DNA of 64,000 nucleotides from assembly GCA_028554645.1 (NCBI GenBank), contig JAQOOI010000055.1, positions 62,001 through 126,000 of the forward strand, given 5' to 3'. The DNA is from Omphalotus guepiniiformis. Lineage: Eukaryota; Basidiomycota; Agaricomycetes; Agaricales; Omphalotaceae. Shown here one piece after another: positions 10,826 through 22,262 of this stretch. The notes beneath the pieces are model-generated. The model was not told the origin of the DNA. It did not search any database and saw only the letters and a program-made list of their open reading frames with translations. Positions within the stretch are counted from its first letter, which is position 1; each line of letters opens with the position of its first letter. Made by a program: the position numbers and the translations under genes.

Positions 10826-13800
10826 CAGGGAATCGGAGAGAAGAAAGGATTTGTGGCACGGAGGTCATTTCTCGGGGCATGTTGAGCTGACGTGGAAAGG
10901 CACCAGTATCGTCAAGTTGAATTGTAATCGTGGGCAATGAACGTTCCCGTCGACGACTGCGGTGACAGGTTTTAAAGCCTCATGTCTCCGGCCAGACACC
11001 GCTGACGCGGGAGTCGAAGAAGCTACGAGACAGTATTGTTATGTTTCAGATATACATATATCTTTGCGAGGTTGCCTGGTCCGGATCCGAGGGAAAGCAT
11101 GGAATTTGGAATAAACAGTGGCGGAAGGAATCTCAGAGCCAATCCTTGACTAGCAACGAAGCATTCAGGATATTCACTGTTATGATTGGGCCCTGGTGGC
11201 AGACTCAAATGTTATCTTCGCTCCGCATCTCATTGTTTCCCCACAACAATATCTGAAATCATGCCGGAAGTATCTTCGGGGCAAGTGAGGTTTTCTCAGT
11301 TGAGCCCCGCGCGCTTAGTATCAGTTATGTTAATCCAACAACTGACCAAATGCTGATGCGAATGTGAAGCTCGACCGAGGACTGAAGGGTTTTGTCATGA
11401 TCTTCTCCAGTGAGGACTCTTCAGGAACCAACTTCGAGATTCAGGAATCAACATCAATTGTAGGTCTGTAAGTAATCCATGAATCTGTCAGAATGAGAAT
11501 AGACTGTCCAAAGCATCGTCATAGCTACTTGTTTGTAAAAGTACTACAGTACGATAAGTATCAGCTGGTCCTTCTAGTACCACTGCATCAGAATCATCGT
11601 GTTGCGCTTTCAAGTGGAAGGTTGCGCAACTGCAAAATGAGCTCAACCCTCATCAAATCCTGCAGTCATAAACTCGTCTGTCACGGTACGAGCTGGTGAT
11701 ATTCATCGCTATCAACGTTGATGCATACCCCGGCGATTGTCAATTTGTCTCCTTCCACGGTCCGGCTCGACTTGAATTCCGAGCTAATGTATATGTATCA
11801 GGACCAACAGGACCAAGTATCCATTCTGACGCCGGTGTTCCACTTCATACCGTGATTACGCCCATGGTGTTAAGTACGTCGTAAACAAGTAAAGGCAGTA
11901 AATAGCTCGGGACGTGAGCCGAGGAGAAAATTCGCAACAGTTTTTTTTTCCCACACTGCTGCCGCGGTATGTATCACAGAATTGTATCATTTCAGTTGAC
12001 ATCTTGAAGGCGGTACTTACACATAGCCTATAGTACATCGAGCCCCCGTGTCAATATTCTATATTCTTTGTGTGTACTTACAGCGCCTTCTATCTAAAGA
12101 AACTAACAGCGTGAAAATGTCGCCTCCGCCCCTGGGAAAGCGTAGTGGCGCAAGTGGAGCCTCTTTATATACAGAAGACTTGACTTGCTTATTGAGTGTC
12201 GAATCCATGTCGATCATCAAGCACTCGCTCCGTTTGGTGATCCGTTAATAACTTGGTTATACGCTGGAGGAGGGGAGCGGTATGATGGTATGTACTCCAG
12301 ACTCGGTGTTCTTCTTCTGGTCGGTTGTCGGGATTGGATGTTTAGTTTCTCTTCGTTTCCTTCCTGTTGGTTACGAGACGCGCCGGTGTGCTGCAATCAC
12401 CGCCAGAAATTTGATACCGAATCGCGAAACGAGAAAGCCCGACCAGTTGATTGTCGAGTTGAACAACGGGATCATAGCCATCGGTAAACAGCGGTGAGTA
12501 GACTTGAGTTGTGGACCTGACCTTTTTGTAAACTTGGCGACCTGTGATATACGGTCTGGTAATCCGAGAATGACATCAATTATCGTGCCAGCACACCGAG
12601 AGAGGATCGTGGGATCTTCAGGAGGATCCAAGAAACGTAGATCGATATCACTGTCAAACTTTAGACATGAGCAACTTGAAGCTGTAGAAACTTTATATCA
12701 AGAACGTCTCAGTTGTTAGCTCAGGATGTTCTGGAAATTTTCCTCAGCTGAGGCAAAGATAGTGTCGGTGATACTGATTGACGCCTAGTGTAGCCAACAT
12801 GACTACCTCGCGATAATATTGAGATGACAACACGGCGGGCGAAGATGGATGAACAAAGACCGAGCGAATGGGGAGTATGAAGCGTATGTGACCGCTTTCA
12901 GTTCCGGCTCATGACTAAACCTATTCTGTGTGTTGGGATACAGACATGTGCGTAAGCGATCCTTGAGGTATCACGGAACGGCGAAAAACTGGACCAAATT
13001 TAGATCTTCGAGAGGCATCCAATCATTCAATGCCATTCGATATGTAGCACCTTTAGTGTTTGACAGGTCAACTGATGAACAGAAGATGGAAGGCGCGTGC
13101 GTGTTGGAAGTTGGAATCCAAGGCTCGAGTGGATTTCGCTCCGTAGGAAGACAGACGAGAATCTACAGCAATTGAGCTATTTTCATACCGGAAATAAATC
13201 GGTTATACATACATATACATAGGTGAACTTGACGTGGAAAAGGCACCAGCAACGGAATGATACCTGATTCTTTTCAGATCAACGTCGTAAGTAGCCATGT
13301 ACAACCAGGCACACACCTGGCACACCTAACGATGAGATCAGTGAAAGGTGAAAGAAAGGGGAGGAAGATGCAAAAAACTGGATGGAATGAGAAGAAAAAA
13401 AAGTGAACAATGGAGAGAAATAGAGTTGAAAGAAGTCGAGTAGTTGACTGAAGAGGAAGAATAGAGTGGAGGGAGAACAAAGGAGGAACAATTGAGGGGA
13501 TAAAGCAGCTCCCATCAATTCCAGGCACATGGGGCCTCGGTGCGGGCAGTTACGCCTGCCGAGTTGCCGGCGAGAACCAACCTTATGGACGATGACTATA
13601 AAATCAACTAATTGACAGACACGGTACTTCCATTTCTCCCTTTCTTATCCTCTTGCTCTGTTTTTGCTTCAAGGTCGTCGCCCAGCGCGTCTAACCAAGG
13701 GTTCTATCTTTCTGACACTGGTGTCGTTCTGCTTTCATTACCGGTATAACATCTAGTTATCCATCCAAGCCCTCCAAGCCCTCCATTCTTTTACCCTTCA

Positions 13801-13837
13801 CATCGTTTCAGCAAACTTTCTTTTCACGTCAGAAATC
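10826..13837. other. 3-kb interval without a recognisable gene
   Basis: Several frames of 60-100 codons exist on both strands (for example 11493-11699, 11696-11884, 12185-12487 and 12504-12719), but none shows a domain, signal peptide or believable splice chain. The stretch 13330-13510 is strongly purine-rich on the plus strand. A TATAAAA box at 13597-13603 lies about 235 bp before the next gene and may belong to it. The interval may hold a decayed gene or a non-coding transcript; nothing more can be supported. Confidence 0.4.
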
Positions 13838-16066
13838 ATGTTTTCCAAGTCTCTCTTCGTTGCTCTTTTCGGTCTCTCTATGTCGGCTTTGACAGCCCAG
13901 GCTGCGCCGCACAGGAATCAGTACCAACAAAGCGAAGCCCTCTGTGATGTGAGATTATCGCCTCCGTGTGAGGATTGACTGATAGGCTAATATGATCGCT
14001 TCGCAGGCTAGTGCAAGTGTTGTTTTCCAGACTGTTACGGTGACCGCGACCGTCACTGATTCTGCCGCGGCTACTGTTGCTGCTTCCTCCGGCTCTTCTG
14101 GCTCTTCTGGTTCGTCCGGATCCTCTGGCTCTTCTGGCTCGAGTAGTAGTAGCTCTTCGTCTTCGTCGTCTTCATCGTCTAACAGCGGATCTTCGTCGAG
14201 CAGTACGTATGTCCTTGCCAGATCTCAGCAAATGTGTTCAATTTGCATCTAGGCTCCACGAATAACTCGTCATCGTCATCGTCTTCCTCGTCCTCGTCCA
14301 CTAAAGGTACGTACCTCTTACATAGTTGAAACGAGTCCAATATTGCGGTGTATTGAATCGACTTCACATCCAGGCTCCAGCGGTAGCAATAACTCTGGAT
14401 CTAGCAGTACGTATCTTATCTTCTTTCTTGTGAGATGTAAATTGATTTTCCATAGGCTCGAGCAGTGGCAGCAAAGGAAGTGGCAGCAAGGGAAGTGGCA
14501 GCAAGGGAAGTTCAAGTTCTACCACAACGTCTGCCAGCTCTTCGGTGGGTGCTCTCTTTTGGGTAACTGAGTAATAGCTGACTCTAGTTTTAGACCACAT
14601 CTGGCACAAACAACGCTGCGACTGGCGGTGCAGCTGGGTCTAGTTCTAGCAGCAGTGGATCCAGTTCAAGCAGTGGATCCAGTTCCAGTTCAAATTCGAC
14701 TGACGCTCAGTCATCCCTCAGTGAGTCTCCTCTGCATTGCACTCCAATAGATGTGTGGCTGAAGATGGTTCGCTGTAGCTCTTGACCCTCAAGTCATTGC
14801 CACGGGCTTCGAGAATGACGGTCAGGACGTAGCGGAGGCTGGTCAGGTTCCCTCCTTGACGTCTAGCAACAATTTCATCAATTTCTGTCTCACCGTCCCT
14901 AACTTGCCTATCACCAGTGAGTGCTCCAATCTTCTGACGTGCATGCCTCCCGATACGAAACTGTCTTCTAGATGGAAAGCAGATCACAACTGGTTCATGT
15001 AACCCTGCACCCATCGGGGCAATCCCCTCTGTTGACAATATGCCCAGTTCAAAGTTCGCATTCCCCACCAATTTTGGAAACGTCACAGCCAACACTGCTT
15101 TCACGATCAAGATGAACATTCAAAACATGGAGACTGGGAACTTTGTGAACGCTCAGGAGAACTACTTTGCTGCTCCTCAGCAGTTGAACAGTCAGAACCA
15201 GATTATTGGCCACACGCACGTCGTCATCGAGCAACTGACTTCCTTGGCGCAAACTACCCCTACTGACCCTCAGAAGTTCGCTTTCTTCAAGGTAAAATTG
15301 CTTTCGCGGGTATTGATCTCATACATTTCTGATCTGACGATTTTTCTTCAAGGGTGTGAACACTCCTGCCCAAAACGGCCAGGTCACCGCAGATGTTACG
15401 GAAGGTCTCCCTGCCGGTGCTTACCGACTCTGTTCTATCAACGCTGCTGCCAACCACCAGCCTGTCATCGTCCCCATCGCACAACATGGTGGGCTTGATG
15501 ATTGTGTCTATTTCACTTCTGGCGGTGGGAACTCGAGCTTGGCTGTCAACACGACTTCCACTGCTTCGTCTGCTGCCATTTCTGCGTCTGCTGCCGCCAA
15601 CTCGACCGATGCTGCTTCATCTGCTATTGTTTCTTCAACCGCTGCCCTCAACTCGACTGGTGTTTCCTCGTCTGTTCTAGCATCCGCCACTGCTGGTGCC
15701 AACTCAACTGACATTGCCTCATCTGTTGCCGCCACTGCTACCGATTCTTCTGCGCCATCGTCCACCGCTTCTTCCAAGAACAGCAAAGGCGGCAAGGGCG
15801 GCAAGGGCAGCAAAAGTGCCTCCGCCTCTGACTCTGCATCGGCTGCTGCTACTGATGCTGCCTCCAGCTCTGTAGCGAAGGCGGATGCCTCTGCGACCAC
15901 TGCTGCTCCCTCCAGTTCTGCAAAGAAGGCAGGTGCCTCTGCAACTACTGATGCCGCTTCGTCGGTTGAGTCGTCCGCCGCGGCTTCAGATGCTGAATCG
16001 AGTGCCGCTGCCACCGTCACTGCTTCTTCAAAGAGCAGCAAGGGCGACAAGAGCGACAAGAATTAA
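13838..16066 (+). CDS. Secreted Ser/Gly/Ala-rich protein with conserved basidiomycete domain
   Basis: A secreted, probably cell-wall-associated protein. It has a signal peptide (M-F-S-K-S-L-F-V-A-L-F-G-L-S-M-S-A-L-T), then a low-complexity Ser/Gly region spread over several small exons (about 14007-14720), then a conserved globular domain (about 14779-15530) beginning D-P-Q-V-I-A-T-G-F-E-N-D-G-Q and containing N-F-V-N-A-Q-E-N-Y-F-A-A-P-Q, G-H-T-H-V-V-I-E-Q and L-P-A-G-A-Y-R-L. The C-terminal third is Ala/Ser-rich with Lys-Gly stretches (15535-16063). The central domain belongs to a family common in Agaricomycetes that is often mislabelled as a ribosomal protein S17; its function is unknown. 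Stop TAA at 16064-16066. The start is the first ATG after a CT-rich leader and gives a good signal peptide. Heavy O-glycosylation of the Ser-rich parts is likely. Confidence 0.8.
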
Positions 16067-16561
16067 AATCTACCCTCCCTCTTCAAGTCCAAATCAGTTG
16101 TGACAGAGGTGTAAACTAGATACCATTTTTTCTCTTGTCATATACCATGTTTTCTGACATCTCAACCGTTTCGTCTTTCTTGCCTGTCCAATTCATTGCT
16201 TTCTCTATTTGCTTTCTTCGCCGAGCTTGTTCTCGGGCTTGTTTACCACGATGGCTTTTATGACCAGCTCATAATTTATTTAGATATCATACCTGTATAC
16301 TGCATCATATTTCCCTTGTCCTTGCTAGTTCAAATTGCATTCAACAGAGCTTTTGGTGTCCTTGGAGGAACCCAATTTATTGTTTTCGTGATTCTGTGTG
16401 ATGAGTCGGTGCTGAGTCGGCCGACATCTCTTTCGGTCCTCGGATGATTTACATGCACACGGTCCTCACGTGCGTGACGTATAGACGCGTCGGTGCGGCA
16501 TGCTTAGTCACCCATACATCCTTTGCTTCAGCCTCCTTCATAGATCTTCTTGAAAGCAATA
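16067..16561. promoter_or_regulatory. ISD11 upstream region
   Basis: No gene is seen in this spacer. About 90 bp upstream of the ISD11 start there is a palindromic CACGTG E-box (16467-16472) and a CRE-like TGACGT (16475-16480). Such boxes are common in promoters of mitochondrial genes in fungi, but use here is only a guess. Confidence 0.3.
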
Positions 16562-16914
16562 ATGTCTACGTCTCCTAGTCGGCGAATGATCCTCAGCCTT
16601 TACATGTCGACCCTACGAACATCGCGCTCCTTTAGCTCGTATAATTTTAGGAACTACTTCCTTCGCCGCACGAAGGAGAATTTCCGGGCCTTGCAGGTGC
16701 GTTCATTTTCGTTGTCTTTTGTTGGATAGCTGGTTTTCATACGGGGTTGCAATTTTAGGCTGAAACTGATTTATCGAGAGTACAGTCGATGTACTCTGAG
16801 GCTGTTCAGGACTTGGCTGTCCTTAGACGGAGCGCAATTGTAAATCAGTTGTATGGTGGATGGAGGCTAGCTGTTGAGGATCAGAAACCTGTGAGAGTCA
16901 GAGCTGACTCATAG
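16562..16914 (+). CDS. ISD11: LYR-motif protein ISD11 (LYRM4), Fe-S cluster biogenesis
   Basis: A two-exon gene, exons 16562-16696 and 16759-16914, giving a 96-residue protein; the 62-nt intron is GT-AG and the phases match exactly. The protein shows the LYR-family start (M-I-L-S-L-Y-M-S-T-L-R-T-S-R-S-F), then F-x-x-Y-N-F-R-N-Y-F-L-R-R-T-K-E-N-F, and the ISD11 signature A-V-L-R-R-S-A-I-V-N-Q-L-Y-G-G-W. ISD11 is the obligatory partner of the mitochondrial cysteine desulfurase Nfs1 and also binds acyl carrier protein; it stabilises Nfs1 in the matrix during iron-sulfur cluster assembly. The classical L-Y-R tripeptide is L-Y-M here, a mild deviation. Length and motif spacing agree with the family, so this is a complete gene despite its size. 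Confidence 0.93.
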
Positions 16915-17243
16915 AATACTCATGGTGCGTTTTTTTTGTCCCTCTGGATAATGGGTAACTCGTGCTGAATAGCTGGCGCTCAAAGGTTACTCTGCTATAT
17001 CTACTATATATTTATATATAGGTGCAAGCTTTCGGTTTCGTTGTATCATTAGTCCCAGAGCAATCCATTTCGATGTTACAAGAAGATACCATCCGAGCTG
17101 ATTCGTTGAATTCAAAATACGAAATATATTCTCGTTCCCCATAATCGGACAAACACATCTATGTAATTCACGACTTTGTGGCTCGGCTCAAAACCTGTGC
17201 GTATAAAGATAAGTATAGTTTATAGATGATTTCTAACTTCTAA
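16915..17243. other. Convergent intergenic spacer
   Basis: This AT-rich spacer separates the 3' end of ISD11 (plus strand) from the 3' end of the peptide synthetase (minus strand). It would hold both polyadenylation sites; no gene or repeat is seen. Confidence 0.4.
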
Positions 17244-20200
17244 CTATCCTGCATTACTTAGCGCCTGCAACAGGTCGATCTGCCTTTGGATGACCGTCTC
17301 TACTTCCTCCTTCTTGAAGAATTTCGGGTCATACGGGCAAACCCAGATGACCTTATCCTTCATGACCCGAAGTTCGAAGTATATCGGAAGACCTACTCTC
17401 GCCCATGATGAATGAATCATGTTATTGGAGAACAGATTCTTCCCGGCTTCGCCATCGTCCTCTTTGGCGACTTCTCCGTCCTGTTGTATGTCTTTGAGGT
17501 ACTCTCCATCGTCCAAGTCGTGAATGTTGAACAAAGTCGTCTGGAACTTGAATCCCGCCTCCACCTGCGAACCTAAAACTTCAAAGGCCATTTCTAAACC
17601 TGAACCCTGATGCGACAAGGTCTCAGCATGGCTTCGGTTCGCGTACTGGACCACGTCACGGAAGCGATCGGCTTCCGAGCTCACTATCTCGGGGAATGCG
17701 TTTATCTTGGTTGGCTTGATGTGGACGCAGAAGCCATATGGACTGATATCTAGTGCGGTCGTCCCGTCGACAATCTCATACACAACCGTCTCGCCCCTCC
17801 CTTCCTTCTCAGCTACGGCGGCACCGAGGGCACCACGCAAGATTGCTCCCTTAGTAACACGAGCTTTCCGGGCCACCTCTAGTATAGATCCTTCCCATTG
17901 CCCGATGTGCGACTCTAGCTTCGAGCCTTCCGTACAAAAATCAACGGGAACGATTGATGGTGAAGGCCATATAGTCGGTCCCATTCCTTTGAGGTACCCA
18001 TGCCAGAAAGTGCGGCCTTGTTCCAGGTATCTCGGGTCGGAGATGGCGTGCATGAAAGCTCCATAAGAGCTTTCTGTCGTTCGTCTACTCTGGATATCGG
18101 GAATGGCAGCTTCGCCGCGGACATACAGGTCACTGAGCTCTTTCCCGATTAATGCCAGTGTACGACCGTCGTGCAGAGCGTGATGTCGGGAAGTTGCAAA
18201 GAACCATTTGTCTTCCTGCTTACTATGGACGAGCCATGATCGGACGGGGACGATACCGACTTTCATGTGATGGTGCGCGTAGAGATCTTTGATCAAGTCT
18301 TGAGCTTCTGCTTCATTTGCAGCAGACATGATATCCAGACTGGCACCTCTCTTTGGTACATCAGGTTTCAGAACAACAGAGATTGATGTGTTGGGTCGAT
18401 TGAAGACCTGTGAACTGATCTCAACTTCAAATCAAAAAGTCCCCATAGTATTTTACTGACCTTGTCTGGGATCGGTACTTGCACGAACACAGTGCGTTGT
18501 GCGGGCTCGATGAGTCGTAATTGTTCCCAGCTCCATGAAAAACGTTCGGGATCTATACTACTCCCTAGATCATAGGTGAAATGGCACATCATTCCAAGTC
18601 CTTCTGTGTCGAAACCAAAATCAAGCCACTCGCGACCAGTCGCCTCAAGTGGGTACACATCTTCTACATCTTCCACCGCTAGTCCTGCAGCCAAGACGCT
18701 GTCCTCCCAACCAGGGTATGCCAAGGCGAATCGTTTGTACGGTTTCCGCTCCATTTTGAGTCCACCATTTCGTCTCTCGATAGCGGGGGAAATCGCTATT
18801 GTCGCGACTGTCTTGCGATCATCTAGACAGTCGGAAAGCCTGGCTCCAATTCCCTTAGCCTGGAGAGCTGTAGTGAGCCTCATAGCCTGCAATGAGTTTC
18901 CTCCTATACTCAAGAAACTTTCATCCAGGTCTATGCTATCTATTGGTCGATTCAGTACTTGTGATAAGACTGAAGTCATGATATATTCGGCTTCGTTGCT
19001 TGGAGGGCGGAATGTGACTCTGTCGCTAGCGACGGGTTTGCTGAGACCCGTAGCACCGTGTTCATGGAGCAGAGCGCGCACTTGCCGACGGTCTAGTTTC
19101 CCGCTAGTGTCGGTGGGGAAATGGGTCAAGCATAGCCAGAAGAAAGGTCGCATATACGCAGGTAAATTTGCGATACAGGCTGCTCTAGCTGAATTGAGTT
19201 TCTGCACTACGGCAGGCTCGGTCAGCGAGACGACTGTCACTTCGCTATGTGTTGTACCTGGGAGTTAGGATCAAGAATGAGCAAAAGCGACAAGATAGGC
19301 ACATTATGATGACTGACCTAATGAATTGGACGAAAGGGTGAAGGCAGCTACTAGATTTTGTTCTCCATCGTAATCCAGTACATCGACGTACACACCGCGA
19401 ATGTCCGCGTCAGCCTTCTGCACCACGAGCTCAATCTCTCCCGTCTCAATACGAAGTCCTCGTAACTTGATCTGACTATCGAGCCTACCCAAATGGTCAA
19501 GTTGCCCAAACTCATTCCAGCGCCCAAGGTCGCCGGTGCGGAATATCCTGGCACCCTCGACTTTACTGAATGGATCAGGAACGAACTTCTTGCTGGATAG
19601 CTCTGGATCAGAGACGTAGCCTCGTGCCACTTGGGGACCACCGATGCATATTTCGCCCACTTCACCTCTGGCAACTAGGTCTAAACTTCCCGGCCGAACA
19701 ATGTAGATCAGTGTCGTTCCCAATGCATACCCGATGGGTACGCGTTCGCCAAACGATTTTTTAGGCACGAGATACTCAGTCGCTTCGATTGTAGTCTCTG
19801 TGGGTCCCATGATGTTGGAAACTTCCCGAGTGTGACTCAATCGGACAGCTAGATCCACCGGCAAGGTTTCCCCAGCGAATAGAATGTGACGTAGATGAGG
19901 CAGGCCTTCAGTGGGGATCTGACGTCCGACAGAGGGCGTAACGGCTAAATGTGTAGTCTTCATCACACTCAACCAATAAGGGAGATTTGATAGCAACTCG
20001 AGGCGTCTAACGAGACCAAGTGTTCCACCAGATGTTAGTGTCGAGAAGATATCCGCAATCGAGACATCGAATGTGTATGGTGACATGAGCAACTTCCGCA
20101 TTGTCGGCGAGCCTTTCGCGTTGCCTTGCCCGGAGCGCAAAAATGCACAGAGGTTACGGTGCTCAACAGCCACCCCTTTCGGGACCCCCGTACTTCCCGA

Positions 20201-22262
20201 AGTGAATAACACATAAGCTAGTTGTTCTGGTGATACACGCCGCTCGGGCAGTACGCTCGCAATGTTAGCCGAAGAAGTTGAGAAATCTCTTGCATATTTT
20301 AGAACTTCGATATCAGGGAATGCTATTTTGAGCTCTTCGGCTCGGGCCTTGGCGCAAAGAGCTGCGCCACAAACGATTAACTTTGCCCCTGTGATCTCCA
20401 CAACTCTCTGCAGCCGAGCCTTCGGATGATCAACTCCCAATGGCACGTAAGCTCCACCTGCTTTCATGATAGCCAGAATAGCCACAATCATCTCGAGGGA
20501 GTTGTCGAATAGAATGGGTACCAACATCTCGGGTCCAATACCTTTACCCTGCAACTCGTACGCCAGCTCGTTTGAACGAGCAGCAAGCTCTGCATATGTC
20601 ATGGTCATGGAGTCTTCGAATTGCAACGCAATAGCCGTGGGATTACGATGGGCGCAAGATTCGAAGAGCTCGTGTGCCAGAGCCTCGGTGGGACTACTGA
20701 GGCACGAAACTAACGGGCCTCTTCCATATTCAAGGGTATGATGTCGATCTGCTACACCAAGCACTCTGAAGACATCCAGCGCAGCGGTGAATTTCTCAGA
20801 TTCAGGTCGTGAGAGTAAAGTGAGGATGGTGACGAAGTGGTCCGCGAAGGCAGACATATCAACAGATTGCAGGACCGCAGCGTCGTATCGAAACCGAACT
20901 CGAGCAGTACCGTTAGAAGGCGGTAGAACATCCACATAAATGGGAGTATCGTAATACGCCCAACGATCCTTGGTCCTGGAATTAATAAAGGCACTAAATT
21001 TAACACTTGTGACTCACCAGTAACTGCCATCCTGGTACGTCGTCCTGGTCTGGGTAAAATGGCCGTGCCTGAATAGTTAGGTAGACGCGGACTTTCGACG
21101 CTACTTCCCAGCCGACTGCCTCAAGGATTTCGCCCAAAACAAGCGGTGCATTGTGCATAATCGTTCGAGCCTCTTTGTCCTCACTGGCTGATTTGATCAG
21201 TTCATCCAAACGAGTTTCAGGCCCGCACGAGACCCTTACAAGGGCAGAGAAGAGGACGGGGCCAGAAACAGATTGAAGATGCAAAGGAAGCGATGCTCTA
21301 TACGATCGCGTTTCGCAGAAAAGGTGGTCTTCGAGACCTGAGTGTAGGGCCATCGCGAGGGCTAAAGCCGCGCGTACTAACTTGGGGCGGAAGGCAGGCC
21401 GGTTCGGGTCGTCTAAGATATCGTAGGTGGGAAGAGGACAAATGCGATGGAGTGTTTCAGAAATCAGCGGATGGGAGTCAGTCTGCACTGTTGCTGGTGG
21501 CCAAGCTACCTCGGGTAAGTTCTGCAGACACCGACGCCAGTATTTTTGGGCAGCCTCACGCGCTTCGAGGGTTCTCTCGTTCATCAATTTCGCTATTGGG
21601 GCGAACGACGGTTGGGCAACAATATCACACATCCTAATTCTGGCGTTGTAGAACTGATGAAAAGAACGCAGAAAGACTTTGAAACTGCTTCCATCGTATA
21701 TCGCGTGATGCATGCACCACCGAAGGTGGTAGCCAGCTGCAGGGTTTCCAACTACATGGATCGCCAATGGCACTCTACCAGAGAAAGGGTCGAATGCCAA
21801 ATCCCGGACAAAGTCAAATCCTATAGCTTGCATTCCCGCTTGGTCCAGGTCTTCACGTACGCATTCGTGCCATACACCCTGCGAGCCCCGGAAAGGTTTA
21901 TACACGAGCGCGAATGTTTCGTAAAAGATATCCTTCACAGGCTTCTCCTCCTCGAATCGGCAGAATGCGGTCCGCAGTGATGGATACAACACTACAGTAG
22001 ATTCCCATGCTTTACGAAGAAGAGCAAGGTCGGTGTGTGGTGGGAGATGGAAGTGAAAGAGATCAATGTAGAACCGGCCCGGAGGATTCGACTTTACCGC
22101 GACGTGAAGAACGCTCTTCTGCATGGAGGAGGCAACATACACGTCCTCTAAGTCGTCGGGGTCGATGGAACATTGCGATGCAGCAGAGAGCCAACTTGAA
22201 AGGTCATTCTGAGACCCAGCTACTGAACTAAAGGGCGTATCGTCAATGCTCATTTGACGCAT
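17244..22262 (-). CDS. Monomodular nonribosomal peptide synthetase, C-A-T-C
   Basis: A compact peptide synthetase read right to left, with introns near 20936-20979, 19255-19318 and 18409-18470. Order: a condensation domain (active site M-H-H-A-I-Y-D-G-S, about 21700); an adenylation domain with A3 F-T-S-G-S-T-G-V-P-K-G, A4 F-D-V-S-I-A-D-I-F, A5 G-P-T-E-T-T, A7 F-R-T-G-D-L-G-R-W, A8 and the A10 lysine (S-G-K-L-D-R-R, next exon); a thiolation domain with the phosphopantetheine serine (F-L-S-I-G-G-N-S-L-Q, about 18900); and a second condensation-type domain with S-R-H-H-A-L-H-D-G-R (about 18165). All catalytic motifs are intact. The Asp in A4 fits an alpha-amino-acid substrate. No thioesterase or reductase is present, so the terminal C domain would release the product, as in many fungal synthetases. 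The start could be 22262 or 22253. No tailoring genes lie beside it. Confidence 0.87.

Noticed and set aside
12185..12719. Possible gene in the 10.8-13.8 kb interval
   Set aside because: Overlapping frames on both strands have no recognisable motifs and no credible intron chain.
13274..13530. Minus-strand frames rich in Phe/Leu/Ser (membrane-like)
   Set aside because: They are simply the translation of the pyrimidine-rich strand of a low-complexity tract.
15508..16059. 183-codon minus-strand frame opposite the Ser/Ala-rich protein
   Set aside because: It mirrors the Ala/Ser codon bias of the real gene and is a shadow frame.
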